64,000 bases of DNA from Streptomyces sp. Z26. GTDB lineage: Bacteria; Actinomycetota; Actinomycetes; Streptomycetales; Streptomycetaceae. Position 1 is the stretch's first letter; every line of letters begins with the position of its first letter. The position numbers and the translations under genes were made by a program. The notes under the pieces are model-generated. The model made no database searches. It saw nothing but the letters and a program-made list of their open reading frames with translations, and was not told the DNA's origin. The stretch covers positions 1,373,501 to 1,437,500 of the forward strand of contig NZ_RCHV01000002.1 of the NCBI RefSeq assembly GCF_003665095.1, read 5' to 3'. Positions 26,372 through 34,313 of this stretch are shown piece after piece.

Positions 26372-26389
26372 ACTTAGGTAAACCTAAGT
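26372..26389. promoter_or_regulatory. Palindrome ACTTAGGTAAACCTAAGT before heme oxygenase
   Basis: Perfect 7-base arms (ACTTAGG/CCTAAGT) around TAAA overlap a TTGACT -35-like hexamer (26369-26374) and are followed by GGAGG. The half-sites TTAGG and CCTAA are those of DtxR/IdeR/DmdR iron boxes, but the spacing is 4 rather than 9 bases, so it is not a canonical 19-bp box. Iron-dependent repression is likely, by inference from the half-sites and the gene controlled. Confidence 0.6.
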
Positions 26390-26470
26390 AGGAGGATCGG
26401 CGGTGCGCCGTTCCGCTCGTACGGCGTGCCCGACTCCCCTTTCCGCTTCGGCACCCACGGAGGCCCCGCG

Positions 26471-27214
26471 ATGGCCGCGTCCGATGTCACGCCCGATGCC
26501 AGGTCCCACGCCCCGTCCGACGCCACCGCTCCGTCCGACGCGCCACGCGAAGCACCCGCCGGGGCGTCGGCGTTCTCCACGCTCATCCGCACCGCGTCGC
26601 GGCAGCAGCACGAGGAGGCGGAGACCTCCGCCTTCATGGGCGACCTGCTCGGGGGACGGCTCGGCGTGGCGGCCTACCGCCGCTACACCGAGCAACTGTG
26701 GTTCGTCTACGAGGCGTTGGAGTCCGCCGCCGAGGACCTGCGGGCGGACCCGGTCGCCGGGCCGTTCGTCCAGCCGGGGCTGTTCCGGCTGGCGGCGCTG
26801 CGGCGGGACCTGGACCACCTGCACGACGGCGCGGACTGGCGGGCGCGCGTACGGCCGTTGCCCGCCACCGAGGCGTACGCCGCGCGGATAGCCGAGCTGG
26901 CCGACGGCTGGCCCGGCGGATACGTGGCGCACCACTACACCCGCTACCTGGGCGACCTCTCCGGCGGCCAGATCATCCGCGGCACGGCGGAACGGACCTG
27001 GGGGTTCGCGCGCAAGGGCGACGGCGTGCGGTTCTACGTCTTCGAGGACATCGGCAACCCGGCGGCGTTCAAGCGCGCCTACCGGGAGCTGCTCGACGCG
27101 CTGCCCCTGGACGACCTGGAGAAGCAGCGGGTCGTGGAGGAGTGCAAGCGGGCGTTCGCGCTGAACACGGCGGTGTTCCGGGAGTTGGGCGAGGAGTTCC
27201 CGCTCAGCGCGTGA
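26471..27214 (+). CDS. Heme oxygenase, biliverdin-producing
   Basis: A 247-residue enzyme that opens heme to biliverdin, CO and iron, releasing iron from imported heme. After a 30-residue Ala/Pro/Asp-rich leader the helical HO fold begins; the proximal heme ligand is probably His47 (RQQHEEAE), and the distal helix carries the diagnostic GDLSGGQIIRG. The ATG at 26471 was chosen; an in-frame GTG at 26426 would add 15 residues. It lies next to the heme surface-binding and import genes and completes that pathway in the cytoplasm. Confidence 0.93.
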   Translation: MAASDVTPDARSHAPSDATAPSDAPREAPAGASAFSTLIRTASRQQHEEAETSAFMGDLLGGRLGVAAYRRYTEQLWFVYEALESAAEDLRADPVAGPFVQPGLFRLAALRRDLDHLHDGADWRARVRPLPATEAYAARIAELADGWPGGYVAHHYTRYLGDLSGGQIIRGTAERTWGFARKGDGVRFYVFEDIGNPAAFKRAYRELLDALPLDDLEKQRVVEECKRAFALNTAVFRELGEEFPLSA

Positions 27215-27314
27215 GCACGGCGTACGGCCCTACGGGCGCGTCCCCCGGGGCGCGCCCGTACGCGTGCGCGCAGCGCTGTGGCGGTACGCGCACGCGTGCC
27301 GTACGCGCCACGGG

Positions 27315-27360
27315 CCGCGGCCGTGTCCCCGCCCGGAGGGGGTCGGGGACACGGCCGCGG
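27315..27360. terminator. Bidirectional terminator between heme oxygenase and HtaA genes
   Basis: CCGCGGCCGTGTCCCCG pairs perfectly with CGGGGACACGGCCGCGG (17 bp) around a 12-base loop, between two convergent genes. It ends 20 bases from the stop of the HtaA gene. No T-tract, as usual here. Confidence 0.85.
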
Positions 27361-27380
27361 TGGTGCGGGGTCGACTCGCG

Positions 27381-29030
27381 TCAACTCCGCGCGACGCGGC
27401 GGCGGGTGGCGTAGGCCGCCGCCGCGCCGGTCAGGGCCAGGGCGCCCGCGGCGCCCAGCAGACCGGCGACCGGGGTGCCGGAGCCGGTGGACGCGAGGCT
27501 GCCCAGGTCGGTGCCGCCCACCGTGCCCGCCGGGCCGGACGAACCGCCGGTGGCGCCCGTACCGCCGTCGGACGCGTCCGACGAGCCGCCGGGACCGCCG
27601 GAGCCCGCGCCCGGCAGCCGCGCGCCCTCGTCCAGGGCGACGGAGACGGTGACCGGGTCGAGGGCGTCGCCCTCCTGGTAGAAGCCGCCGAACGCCTCGA
27701 CGCCCTCCTTCGTCAGCGACGCGGGCAGCTTCGAGAGCGTGACGACGTCCTTCTCCGGCGTCAGGGCACCCTCGGGGACCTCGAGCGCGGCGACCGCCAC
27801 GGCGTCGTACTCGCTGACCTCACCCGTCGTACGGTCCTTCGACGACACGTCGGCGACCAGCGAGCCCTTCGTGCCGTCGTTCTCCACGCGCAGCGCGGAG
27901 AACTTCAGGTCGAGGGCGTACGCGTCGTCCTCCTTGTGCGCGAGGAAGCGGACCGCCCCGTCGAAGTCGGCGCCGAGCGTGGCCGCTTCGGTGTCGAGGT
28001 CGCCGCTGCCGCCCGCGAAGCGGTAGCCGTCGCCGTTGTCGCGCGCGCCGCCCGACAGGTCGATCCTCCCGCCGCCGATGGGGCCGGTGACGTACGAGCG
28101 GAAGGACTTCTTCACGCCCCAGTCGAGGGTGCCGTCGACGACCGTGCCGTCGGCGGCGGGCTCGCCGGAGCCGGTGCCGGGGCCGGACGCGGGGTCGGCG
28201 GAGCCCGTACCGGAGTCCCCGCCGGACGTGCCGGTGGTGCCCGTGGTGCCCGTGGTGCCGGACGTTCCGGTGGTGCCCGTGCCCGAAGTGCCGTTGGTGC
28301 CGGAGCCGTTCGCGCCGTTCCCGCTGTCGCCTCCGGTACCGCCGCCGCCCGTGCCCCCCGTGCCGCCGGGCTGGGTGCCGCCCGCCGCCGGGGTCACGGC
28401 GAGGGTGGCGGAGTCGAGGGCTTCGCCCCCCTCGTAGAACCCGTTGAACGCCTCCGCGCCCTCGGCGGTCAGCGTCGCGGGCACGTCCGCGAAGGTCATC
28501 CCGCCACCGTCGCCGTGCCCGGGCTCGACGGCGCCGAGGTCCAGCGAGGCCACCTCGACGTCGTCGCGCGTGGTGCCGCCGGAGCTGACGTCCGCCGTGA
28601 TCGCGCCCGCCACCCCGTCGTCCGAGGTCACCTTCAGGTCCGCGAAGGTCAGGTCCAACTGCCCGCCGTGCGCGGCGAAGTGGACGCTGCCCTGGAACGC
28701 GACGTCCACGCCGTGGCTGCCCTGGTCGTACGAGCCGGTGCCGTCGGTGAAGCGGAAGGTGCCGTCGGCGTTCAACGCTGCGCCGTCTCCGACGGTGATC
28801 TCGCCGCCGCCGATCGGGCCCGTGACGTAGTCCCGGAACGACTTCTTGACCCCCCAGTCCAGGGTGCCGTCGGTCAGGTCGATCGCGGCGGGCGCCCGCT
28901 CGCCCGTACGGTCGCGGGCCGCGCCGTCGGCGGCGGTCGCGGGCAGGGTGAGGAACGCGGTCGCGGCGAGGACGGTGGCGGTGGCCGCGGCGAGCGCCGT
29001 GCCGGGTCTGGTGAGGCCGTTGGGGGTCAT
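27381..29030 (-). CDS. htaA: Cell-wall HtaA-domain heme-binding protein with LASTG sorting signal
   Basis: A 549-residue secreted protein. A signal peptide (about 1-34) is followed by two HtaA domains (about 54-210 and 297-455), each opening with LDWGVKKSFR and YVTGPIGGG, joined by a Gly/Thr/Ser-rich linker with TGT/TGTTG repeats. The C-terminus is a sortase signal: LASTG (512-516), a hydrophobic helix and RRRVARS. LAXTG motifs are the class E sortase type of Streptomyces. HtaA domains bind heme through a conserved Tyr/His pair in corynebacteria. It is translationally coupled to the upstream HtaA gene (ATGA). Confidence 0.9.
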   Translation of the reverse strand: MTPNGLTRPGTALAAATATVLAATAFLTLPATAADGAARDRTGERAPAAIDLTDGTLDWGVKKSFRDYVTGPIGGGEITVGDGAALNADGTFRFTDGTGSYDQGSHGVDVAFQGSVHFAAHGGQLDLTFADLKVTSDDGVAGAITADVSSGGTTRDDVEVASLDLGAVEPGHGDGGGMTFADVPATLTAEGAEAFNGFYEGGEALDSATLAVTPAAGGTQPGGTGGTGGGGTGGDSGNGANGSGTNGTSGTGTTGTSGTTGTTGTTGTSGGDSGTGSADPASGPGTGSGEPAADGTVVDGTLDWGVKKSFRSYVTGPIGGGRIDLSGGARDNGDGYRFAGGSGDLDTEAATLGADFDGAVRFLAHKEDDAYALDLKFSALRVENDGTKGSLVADVSSKDRTTGEVSEYDAVAVAALEVPEGALTPEKDVVTLSKLPASLTKEGVEAFGGFYQEGDALDPVTVSVALDEGARLPGAGSGGPGGSSDASDGGTGATGGSSGPAGTVGGTDLGSLASTGSGTPVAGLLGAAGALALTGAAAAYATRRRVARS

Positions 29031-30595
29031 TCGGGCTGATGCTCCTCGGAGTCGGCGGCCGGGTCGGCCGTACGGGTCGGGTCGGGTGTGCCGGGCGACG
29101 CGCCCGCCGGGTCGGCGGCCACGGCGCGGTCGGGAAGGTCGGCGGGGTCGGCGGGGTCGGCAGGGGGTGCGGGCGCCGGGGCGGCGGCGGACCGGGCGCG
29201 CCGGTACCAGAACGCGCCGCCGAGCAGCGCCAGCGAGCCCGCCGCGAGCCCCACCGGCAGCGCCGTGGAGGACGCGGAGGAGCCGGAGTCGGCGTCCGTT
29301 GCCTCGTCCGTACGGGCCGACGCGGACGCGGTGGGCGCGGCGGACGGTGCCGTGGCGGCGTCGCTGCCGAGGTCGGGCAGGGCGGGCAGTTCGGCGTCCC
29401 GGGTGAGCGCGACCGCGAGGGACACGGGCGCCATGCCGGTGCCCTTCCGGTAGACGCCGCCGAAGAACTCGGCGCCCTCGGCGGTCAGTTCGGCCGGTGC
29501 CTCGGTGACGCGCAGCAGGCCGTCCGCCATGTCGCGAGCGGCGTCACCGCCCGCCGTCAGCGCCTTCACCGGGAAGGTCACCAGCGGCGTACCGTCCGCG
29601 GAGAGCGTGCCGCGCCCGTCCCGCACCCGTACGGACACGCCGTCGAGCGCCGTGTCGAGGTGCTCGCCGGTGAAGCGGACGGTGCCGTCGAACTCCGCGT
29701 CGAGTTCGCCCTTGGCCAGGTCGTAGCGGCCCTCGCCGGAGGGGAAGCGGTAGACGGCGCCGCCGTCGCGCGCCCCGCCCGACAGCTGCCAGCGGCCCTT
29801 GGCGACGGGCCCGGTGACGTACTCGCGGAAGGTGCGCCGTACGCCCCAGTCGACGGCCGCGTCAGCGAACTCCCCGCGTACGGCGGCCTGTCGGGGCGGC
29901 GCGGAGGACGCGTCGCGGTCACCGCCCTCGCCCCCGTCGCCGCCGTCGTCACCGCCGCCACCCCCGGCCCGTACGTCGACGGACAGGCTGACCGGGTCGA
30001 GCGGGGTGCCCGCCGGGTAGTAGCCCGCGAACGACTTCGCGCCCTCGGCGGTGAGCGTCGCGGGTACGCCCGTGAGCGCGACCGGCGAGCCGCCGCCGCG
30101 CATCTCCACGCCGGACAGGTCGAGGGACGCGAGCGGCACCTGGCTGCTGACGGTCACCTTCCCGGAGCCCTTCGCCTTGCTGCGCAGGTCGGCGTGGAGC
30201 GCACCCGAACCGCCGCCGGAGACACGGACGGTGGGGTTGCTGATCGTCAGGTCCAGCTCGTGCCCGCCGTCCGCCGTCGGGTGCCCGGTGAAGCGCACGC
30301 CGCCGCGGAAGCCCGCCCGGAACGTGCCGTCCCCGGGGTCGTACGCGCCGGTGGCGGAGTGGAAGCGGAACTGGCTCTCGCCGACGGTCCCCGCGCCCCC
30401 GCTCAGCTCCCAACCGCCCTCGGCGATCGGGCCGGTGACGTACTGCTGGAAGGACGCCTTGACGCCCCAGTCGAGCCGCCCGCCCGCTACCGTACGGTCC
30501 GCCGCCCGGGCGTCGTCGGCCGGGAGCAGCACGGCGGCGAGCGCCGCCAACGGCAGTACGGCGGCGAGCGCACGGAGGGTTCTGGACGCGGGCAC
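29027..30595 (-). CDS. Membrane-anchored HtaA-domain heme-binding protein
   Basis: A 522-residue protein with a signal peptide (MPASRTLRALAAVLPLAALA...), two HtaA domains opening LDWGVKASFQQYVTG and VDWGVRRTFREYVTG, a Gly/Asp-rich linker, and a C-terminal membrane helix (ALPVGLAAGSLALLGGAFWY) followed by a long Pro/Ala/Asp-rich cytoplasmic tail. No sortase motif, unlike its neighbour. The GTG at 30595 has a GAGGAGA ribosome-binding site; an upstream in-frame TTG is less likely. It probably passes heme from the wall-bound HtaA to the HmuT receptor. The iron box lies 35-53 bases upstream. Confidence 0.88.
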   Translation of the reverse strand: MPASRTLRALAAVLPLAALAAVLLPADDARAADRTVAGGRLDWGVKASFQQYVTGPIAEGGWELSGGAGTVGESQFRFHSATGAYDPGDGTFRAGFRGGVRFTGHPTADGGHELDLTISNPTVRVSGGGSGALHADLRSKAKGSGKVTVSSQVPLASLDLSGVEMRGGGSPVALTGVPATLTAEGAKSFAGYYPAGTPLDPVSLSVDVRAGGGGGDDGGDGGEGGDRDASSAPPRQAAVRGEFADAAVDWGVRRTFREYVTGPVAKGRWQLSGGARDGGAVYRFPSGEGRYDLAKGELDAEFDGTVRFTGEHLDTALDGVSVRVRDGRGTLSADGTPLVTFPVKALTAGGDAARDMADGLLRVTEAPAELTAEGAEFFGGVYRKGTGMAPVSLAVALTRDAELPALPDLGSDAATAPSAAPTASASARTDEATDADSGSSASSTALPVGLAAGSLALLGGAFWYRRARSAAAPAPAPPADPADPADLPDRAVAADPAGASPGTPDPTRTADPAADSEEHQPE

Positions 30596-30629
30596 GACGG
30601 ATCTCCTCGGGCAGACCGGGACTGGCAAT

Positions 30630-30648
30630 GAAGGTAAGGCTAACCTAA
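30630..30648. promoter_or_regulatory. DtxR/IdeR/DmdR-type iron box in the divergent heme promoter
   Basis: GAAGGTAAGGCTAACCTAA matches 18 of the 19 positions of the DtxR-family consensus TWAGGTWAGSCTWACCTWA (on either strand; the mismatch is the end base). It lies between the divergent HtaA and HmuT genes, so one iron-loaded repressor dimer pair could shut both operons when iron is plentiful. Confidence 0.88.
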
Positions 30649-30698
30649 GCTAACTCCGACCCCGTCTGGAACCCCTCACCCCCGGAAGGCAGTGCGCC

Positions 30699-31787
30699 GT
30701 GCGTCAACCTCCCCGAGCCACGGGCGCGTTGGCCGCCCTGCTCGCCTCCGTCCTCGTACTCGCCGGATGCGGCGGCACGGACGGCGGGGACGCGGACGGC
30801 GAGCCCGCCCGCGCGAAGGCGTCCGCCGCACCCGACCGGATCGAGCCGCTGGCGGGCCCGGCGCCCGCACCCCGGCTCCCGGCGACGGTCGCCCCGGACG
30901 AGGGCGAGGCGGACGGCGCGGGGGACGGCGGCGGGAAGGTGACCGTACGGAGCGCCGCCCGCGTCGTACCGCTCTCCGGCTCCCTCTCCGAGATCGTCTT
31001 CTCCCTCGGCCTGGGGGAACGGGTGGTGGCCCGCGACGTCTCCGCCACCTTCGAACAGGCCGCCGACCTCCCGCTGGTGACGCGCGGCCACGACGTCTCC
31101 GCCGAGGGCGTCCTCGCGCTCAAGCCGACGCTCGTACTGGCCGAGACGACCACCGGCCCCGCCGAGGCCGTACGCCAGATACGGGACGCTGGCGTGCCCG
31201 TCGTCGTGACCGACACGGCGCGGGAGCTGGACGACGTCGGCTCCCGCATCGACCGGGTCGCGACCGCCCTCGGCGTGCCCGACGCGGGCGACGCGCTGCG
31301 CGAGCGCAGCGAACGGCGGATCGCGAAGGTCCGCGCGGACGTCCCCGACGGCGGGGGTGGCGGGAAGGGGAGCGACGGGAAGGGCGGCGGTGGGAAGGGT
31401 GACCGGCCGCGCGTCGCGTTCCTGTACCTGCGCGGGACCGCCTCCGTGTACCTTCTCGGCGGCGCCGAGTCGGGCGCGGGCTCGCTCATCGAGGCCGCGG
31501 GCGGCGTCGACGCGGGCGCGGAGTCCGGGCTGCGCAAGGACTTCACGGCCCTCACCAGCGAGGCCCTGGTGAAGGCGGCGCCCGACGTGATCCTGGTGAT
31601 GACGAAGGGACTCGAATCGGTGGGCGGCGTCGACGGGTTGGTCGAGATCCCGGGCATCGCGCAGACCCCGGCGGGCATGGACCGGCGGGTCGCGAGCGTC
31701 GACGACGGCGTGCTGCTGAGCTACGGTCCGCGTACGGACGAGGTGCTGCGCTCCCTGGTGCGGCAGATCCACGAGGGTGCCCGGTGA
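30699..31787 (+). CDS. hmuT: Heme ABC transporter substrate-binding lipoprotein HmuT
   Basis: A 362-residue lipoprotein with signal peptide and lipobox LVLAGC (about residues 19-24), a low-complexity stretch to about residue 80, and a class III periplasmic-binding fold starting VRSAARVVPLSGSLSEIVFSLGLG. Candidate heme ligands are the His in TRGHDVSAEG and the Tyr in LLSYGPRTDE, which sit where corynebacterial HmuT has its His/Tyr pair. A Gly/Lys-rich insertion (GGGGGKGSDGKGGGGKG) lies in the interdomain region. GTG start. First gene of hmuTUV, coupled to the permease gene. Confidence 0.9.
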   Translation: MRQPPRATGALAALLASVLVLAGCGGTDGGDADGEPARAKASAAPDRIEPLAGPAPAPRLPATVAPDEGEADGAGDGGGKVTVRSAARVVPLSGSLSEIVFSLGLGERVVARDVSATFEQAADLPLVTRGHDVSAEGVLALKPTLVLAETTTGPAEAVRQIRDAGVPVVVTDTARELDDVGSRIDRVATALGVPDAGDALRERSERRIAKVRADVPDGGGGGKGSDGKGGGGKGDRPRVAFLYLRGTASVYLLGGAESGAGSLIEAAGGVDAGAESGLRKDFTALTSEALVKAAPDVILVMTKGLESVGGVDGLVEIPGIAQTPAGMDRRVASVDDGVLLSYGPRTDEVLRSLVRQIHEGAR

Positions 31788-33106
31788 CGACGGAACCACG
31801 CGCCCCCGCCGGGCGCGAGCGGCAGGACGGCCCGGCCCGGCCCACGGGGCGGGGCGGGGCGGACGAACGGGACCGGGAGGACGCGCCGGACCCGGCGGGT
31901 GAACGGGAGTCGGCGGGTGAACCGGACCGGTCGACCGGCCCGGAGCGGCCCGCCGTGCCGGAGCAGCGCACCGTACCGGAGCGGTCCGCCGCGCCCGACG
32001 TGTACGCCGTACGGGACACGGCACCCGTACCCGAGGCGCTGCCGCCCCGCGCGAAGGCGCCGTCCCTCCCCCGTACCCGCCGCACCCCCGCGGCCGTACT
32101 GACCGTCGCGCTCGTCGTCGCGCTCGCCGTGCTCACGCTCGTGTCCGTCGGCAGCGGCGCGTACGCGATCCCGCTCACCGACGTGCTCGACTCCCTCCTC
32201 CACCGGGCCGGGCTCGGCGGGGCGCCGCTGGACCGGGTCGGGGAGAGCGTCCTGTGGGACGTACGCCTCCCGCGCGTCGTCCTCGGCGCGCTCGTCGGGG
32301 CGTCGTTGGGCTGCGCGGGCGCGCTCATGCAGGGCATGTTCGGCAACCCGCTCGCGGAGCCGGGCGTCATCGGCATCTCGTCGGGCGCGGCCGTCGGCGC
32401 CGTCGCGTCGATCGCGCTGGGGCTGTCGTTCCTCGGGGACTGGACGGTGGCGGCGTGCGCGTTCACCTCGGGGCTGGCCACGGTGCTGGTGGTGTACGTG
32501 CTGTCGCGGTCCGGCGGCCGTACGGAGGTCGTGACGCTGATCCTCACCGGCATCGCCGTGAACGCGTTCGCGGGCGCCCTCATCGGCCTCTTCCTCTTCT
32601 TCGCGGACAACGCCGCGCTCACCCAGATCACGTTCTGGCAGCTCGGCTCGCTCGCGCAGGCCACCTGGCCGAAGGTGCTCGCGGTGCTGCCGTGCGCGCT
32701 GATCGGGCTGCTGCTGGCACCCCGGTACGCGCGGCGGCTGGACCTGCTCGCGCTCGGCGAGCGGCCCGCGCGCCATCTCGGCGTGGACGTCGAACGGTTG
32801 CGGCTCGCGCTCGTGCTGGTGGTCGCGCTGCTCACGGCGGCGGCCGTGGCGGTGGCGGGCGTCATCACGTTCGTCGGACTGCTGGTCCCGCACCTGCTGC
32901 GGATGGCCGCGGGCCCGGGGCACCGCTTCCTGGTGCCGGGCAGCGCGCTCGGCGGCGCGGTGGTGCTGGTGGCGGCGGACCTCACGGCCCGTACGGCCGT
33001 GGCGCCCGCCGAACTGCCGCTGGGCGTACTGACGGCGCTGATCGGCTCGCCGTTCTTCTTCTGGCTGCTGCGCAGGACGCGGCGGCGGCAGGGTGGTTGG
33101 GCGTGA
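31784..33106 (+). CDS. hmuU: Heme ABC transporter permease HmuU (FecCD family)
   Basis: A 440-residue permease. The C-terminal 335 residues hold about nine to ten membrane helices with FecCD/BtuC motifs: VLWDVRLPRVVLGALVGASL, GMFGNPLAEPGVIGISSGA, and GVITFVGLLVPHLLRM. The first 100 residues are an unusual hydrophilic, Arg/Pro/Glu-rich cytoplasmic extension. The GTG start overlaps the hmuT stop (GTGA), and the end overlaps hmuV in the same way. Confidence 0.92.
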   Translation: MTTEPRAPAGRERQDGPARPTGRGGADERDREDAPDPAGERESAGEPDRSTGPERPAVPEQRTVPERSAAPDVYAVRDTAPVPEALPPRAKAPSLPRTRRTPAAVLTVALVVALAVLTLVSVGSGAYAIPLTDVLDSLLHRAGLGGAPLDRVGESVLWDVRLPRVVLGALVGASLGCAGALMQGMFGNPLAEPGVIGISSGAAVGAVASIALGLSFLGDWTVAACAFTSGLATVLVVYVLSRSGGRTEVVTLILTGIAVNAFAGALIGLFLFFADNAALTQITFWQLGSLAQATWPKVLAVLPCALIGLLLAPRYARRLDLLALGERPARHLGVDVERLRLALVLVVALLTAAAVAVAGVITFVGLLVPHLLRMAAGPGHRFLVPGSALGGAVVLVAADLTARTAVAPAELPLGVLTALIGSPFFFWLLRRTRRRQGGWA

Positions 33107-34152
33107 ACGGACAGCAGGGGCACCACGGACACCGGGGGCAGGACCAGCACGGCCCGCACGGGCCGCGGGCGCGGGGGCGGCAGCCGTACGGGAAGCGGGT
33201 GCGCGGGCGGCCCCCCGTGCGCGACGGCGCCCCCGACGGGCCCGGCGCCGACGCGGGTACGGGCACGGGCGGCCCGCGCCCGCGCCGTACCCGGTGGCTG
33301 CCCTCCGTCCGCGCCTGGGCCCGGCAGGGCGCGGCGCCGCCGGAGCCGCCGGTGGCGGCCCGTGCGGGGAGCACCGTCGCCTCGGCGCACGGGCTGACCG
33401 TGCGGCACGGCGACCGGACGGTGCTGCACGGTGTCGAACTGTCCCTCGCGGCGGGCGAGTTGCTCGCCCTCGTCGGCCCGAACGGCGCGGGCAAGTCCAC
33501 CCTGCTGGCCGCCCTCGCCGGTGACCTCGCGCCCGACGCGGGCGAGGCGCGCCTCGGCGACCGCCGCTGCCTGGACTGGCCCGCACCCGAACTGGCCCTG
33601 CGCCGCGCCGTGTTGCCGCAGTCGGCGGAGCTGGCGTTCCCGTTCACCGTCGAGGAGGTCGTACGGATGGGGCGGGCTCCGTGGGCCGGTACGGACGCGG
33701 AGGACGAGGACGCGGAGGCCGTCGCGGAGGCCATGGCGGACACGGAGGTCGGGGAGTTCGCGGGGCGCCCGTTCTCCTCCCTCTCCGGCGGCGAACGCGC
33801 CCGCGTCGCGCTCGCCCGCGTCCTCGCGCAGCGCGCCCCCGTACTGCTGCTGGACGAGCCGACCGCCGCCCTCGACCTGCGGCACCAGGAACTGGTGCTG
33901 CGCCTGTGCCGGGAGCGGGCCGCCGAGGGCACGGCGGTGGCGGTGGTCCTGCACGACCTGGGGCTGGCGGCGGCGTACGCGGACCGGGCGGCGGTCCTCG
34001 ACGGTGGCCGCGTGGCGCTGGACGGGCCGCCGGACGAGGTGTTCACGGCGGAGGCGCTGTCGCGGATCTACCAGCAGCCGGTGGAGGTCGTCCGCCACCC
34101 GCGCACGGCCGCCCGCCTGGTCCTGCCGGTCCGCGACCGGCGGGACGGCTGA
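33103..34152 (+). CDS. hmuV: Heme ABC transporter ATP-binding protein HmuV
   Basis: A 349-residue ATPase with Walker A GPNGAGKST (about residues 124-132), Q-loop VLPQSAELAFPFTVEEVV, signature LSGGERARVALARV, and Walker B LLLDEPTAALD, followed by the H-loop VLHDLG. Before the ATPase domain (from about 93) is a low-complexity extension with a His/Gly/Gln-rich start (GQQGHHGHRGQDQHG) and an Arg/Pro/Gly region. The His-rich start could bind metal or heme, which is speculative. Last gene of the import operon. Confidence 0.92.
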   Translation: MNGQQGHHGHRGQDQHGPHGPRARGRQPYGKRVRGRPPVRDGAPDGPGADAGTGTGGPRPRRTRWLPSVRAWARQGAAPPEPPVAARAGSTVASAHGLTVRHGDRTVLHGVELSLAAGELLALVGPNGAGKSTLLAALAGDLAPDAGEARLGDRRCLDWPAPELALRRAVLPQSAELAFPFTVEEVVRMGRAPWAGTDAEDEDAEAVAEAMADTEVGEFAGRPFSSLSGGERARVALARVLAQRAPVLLLDEPTAALDLRHQELVLRLCRERAAEGTAVAVVLHDLGLAAAYADRAAVLDGGRVALDGPPDEVFTAEALSRIYQQPVEVVRHPRTAARLVLPVRDRRDG

Positions 34153-34313
34153 GGAGGCGACGGGCGGGGACGGGCCGGGTGGGAGCGCCGCGACCTTCGG
34201 GGCGCGGGCGGTACGAAAGGTGGAGTGCGGGGGCCCGGCTTCGACTTCCGGCGGAGCGCGGTCGATACCGGCGCCCGATATCCCCTGGTGAGCGCCGTAC
34301 CTAGGGTCCGGAC

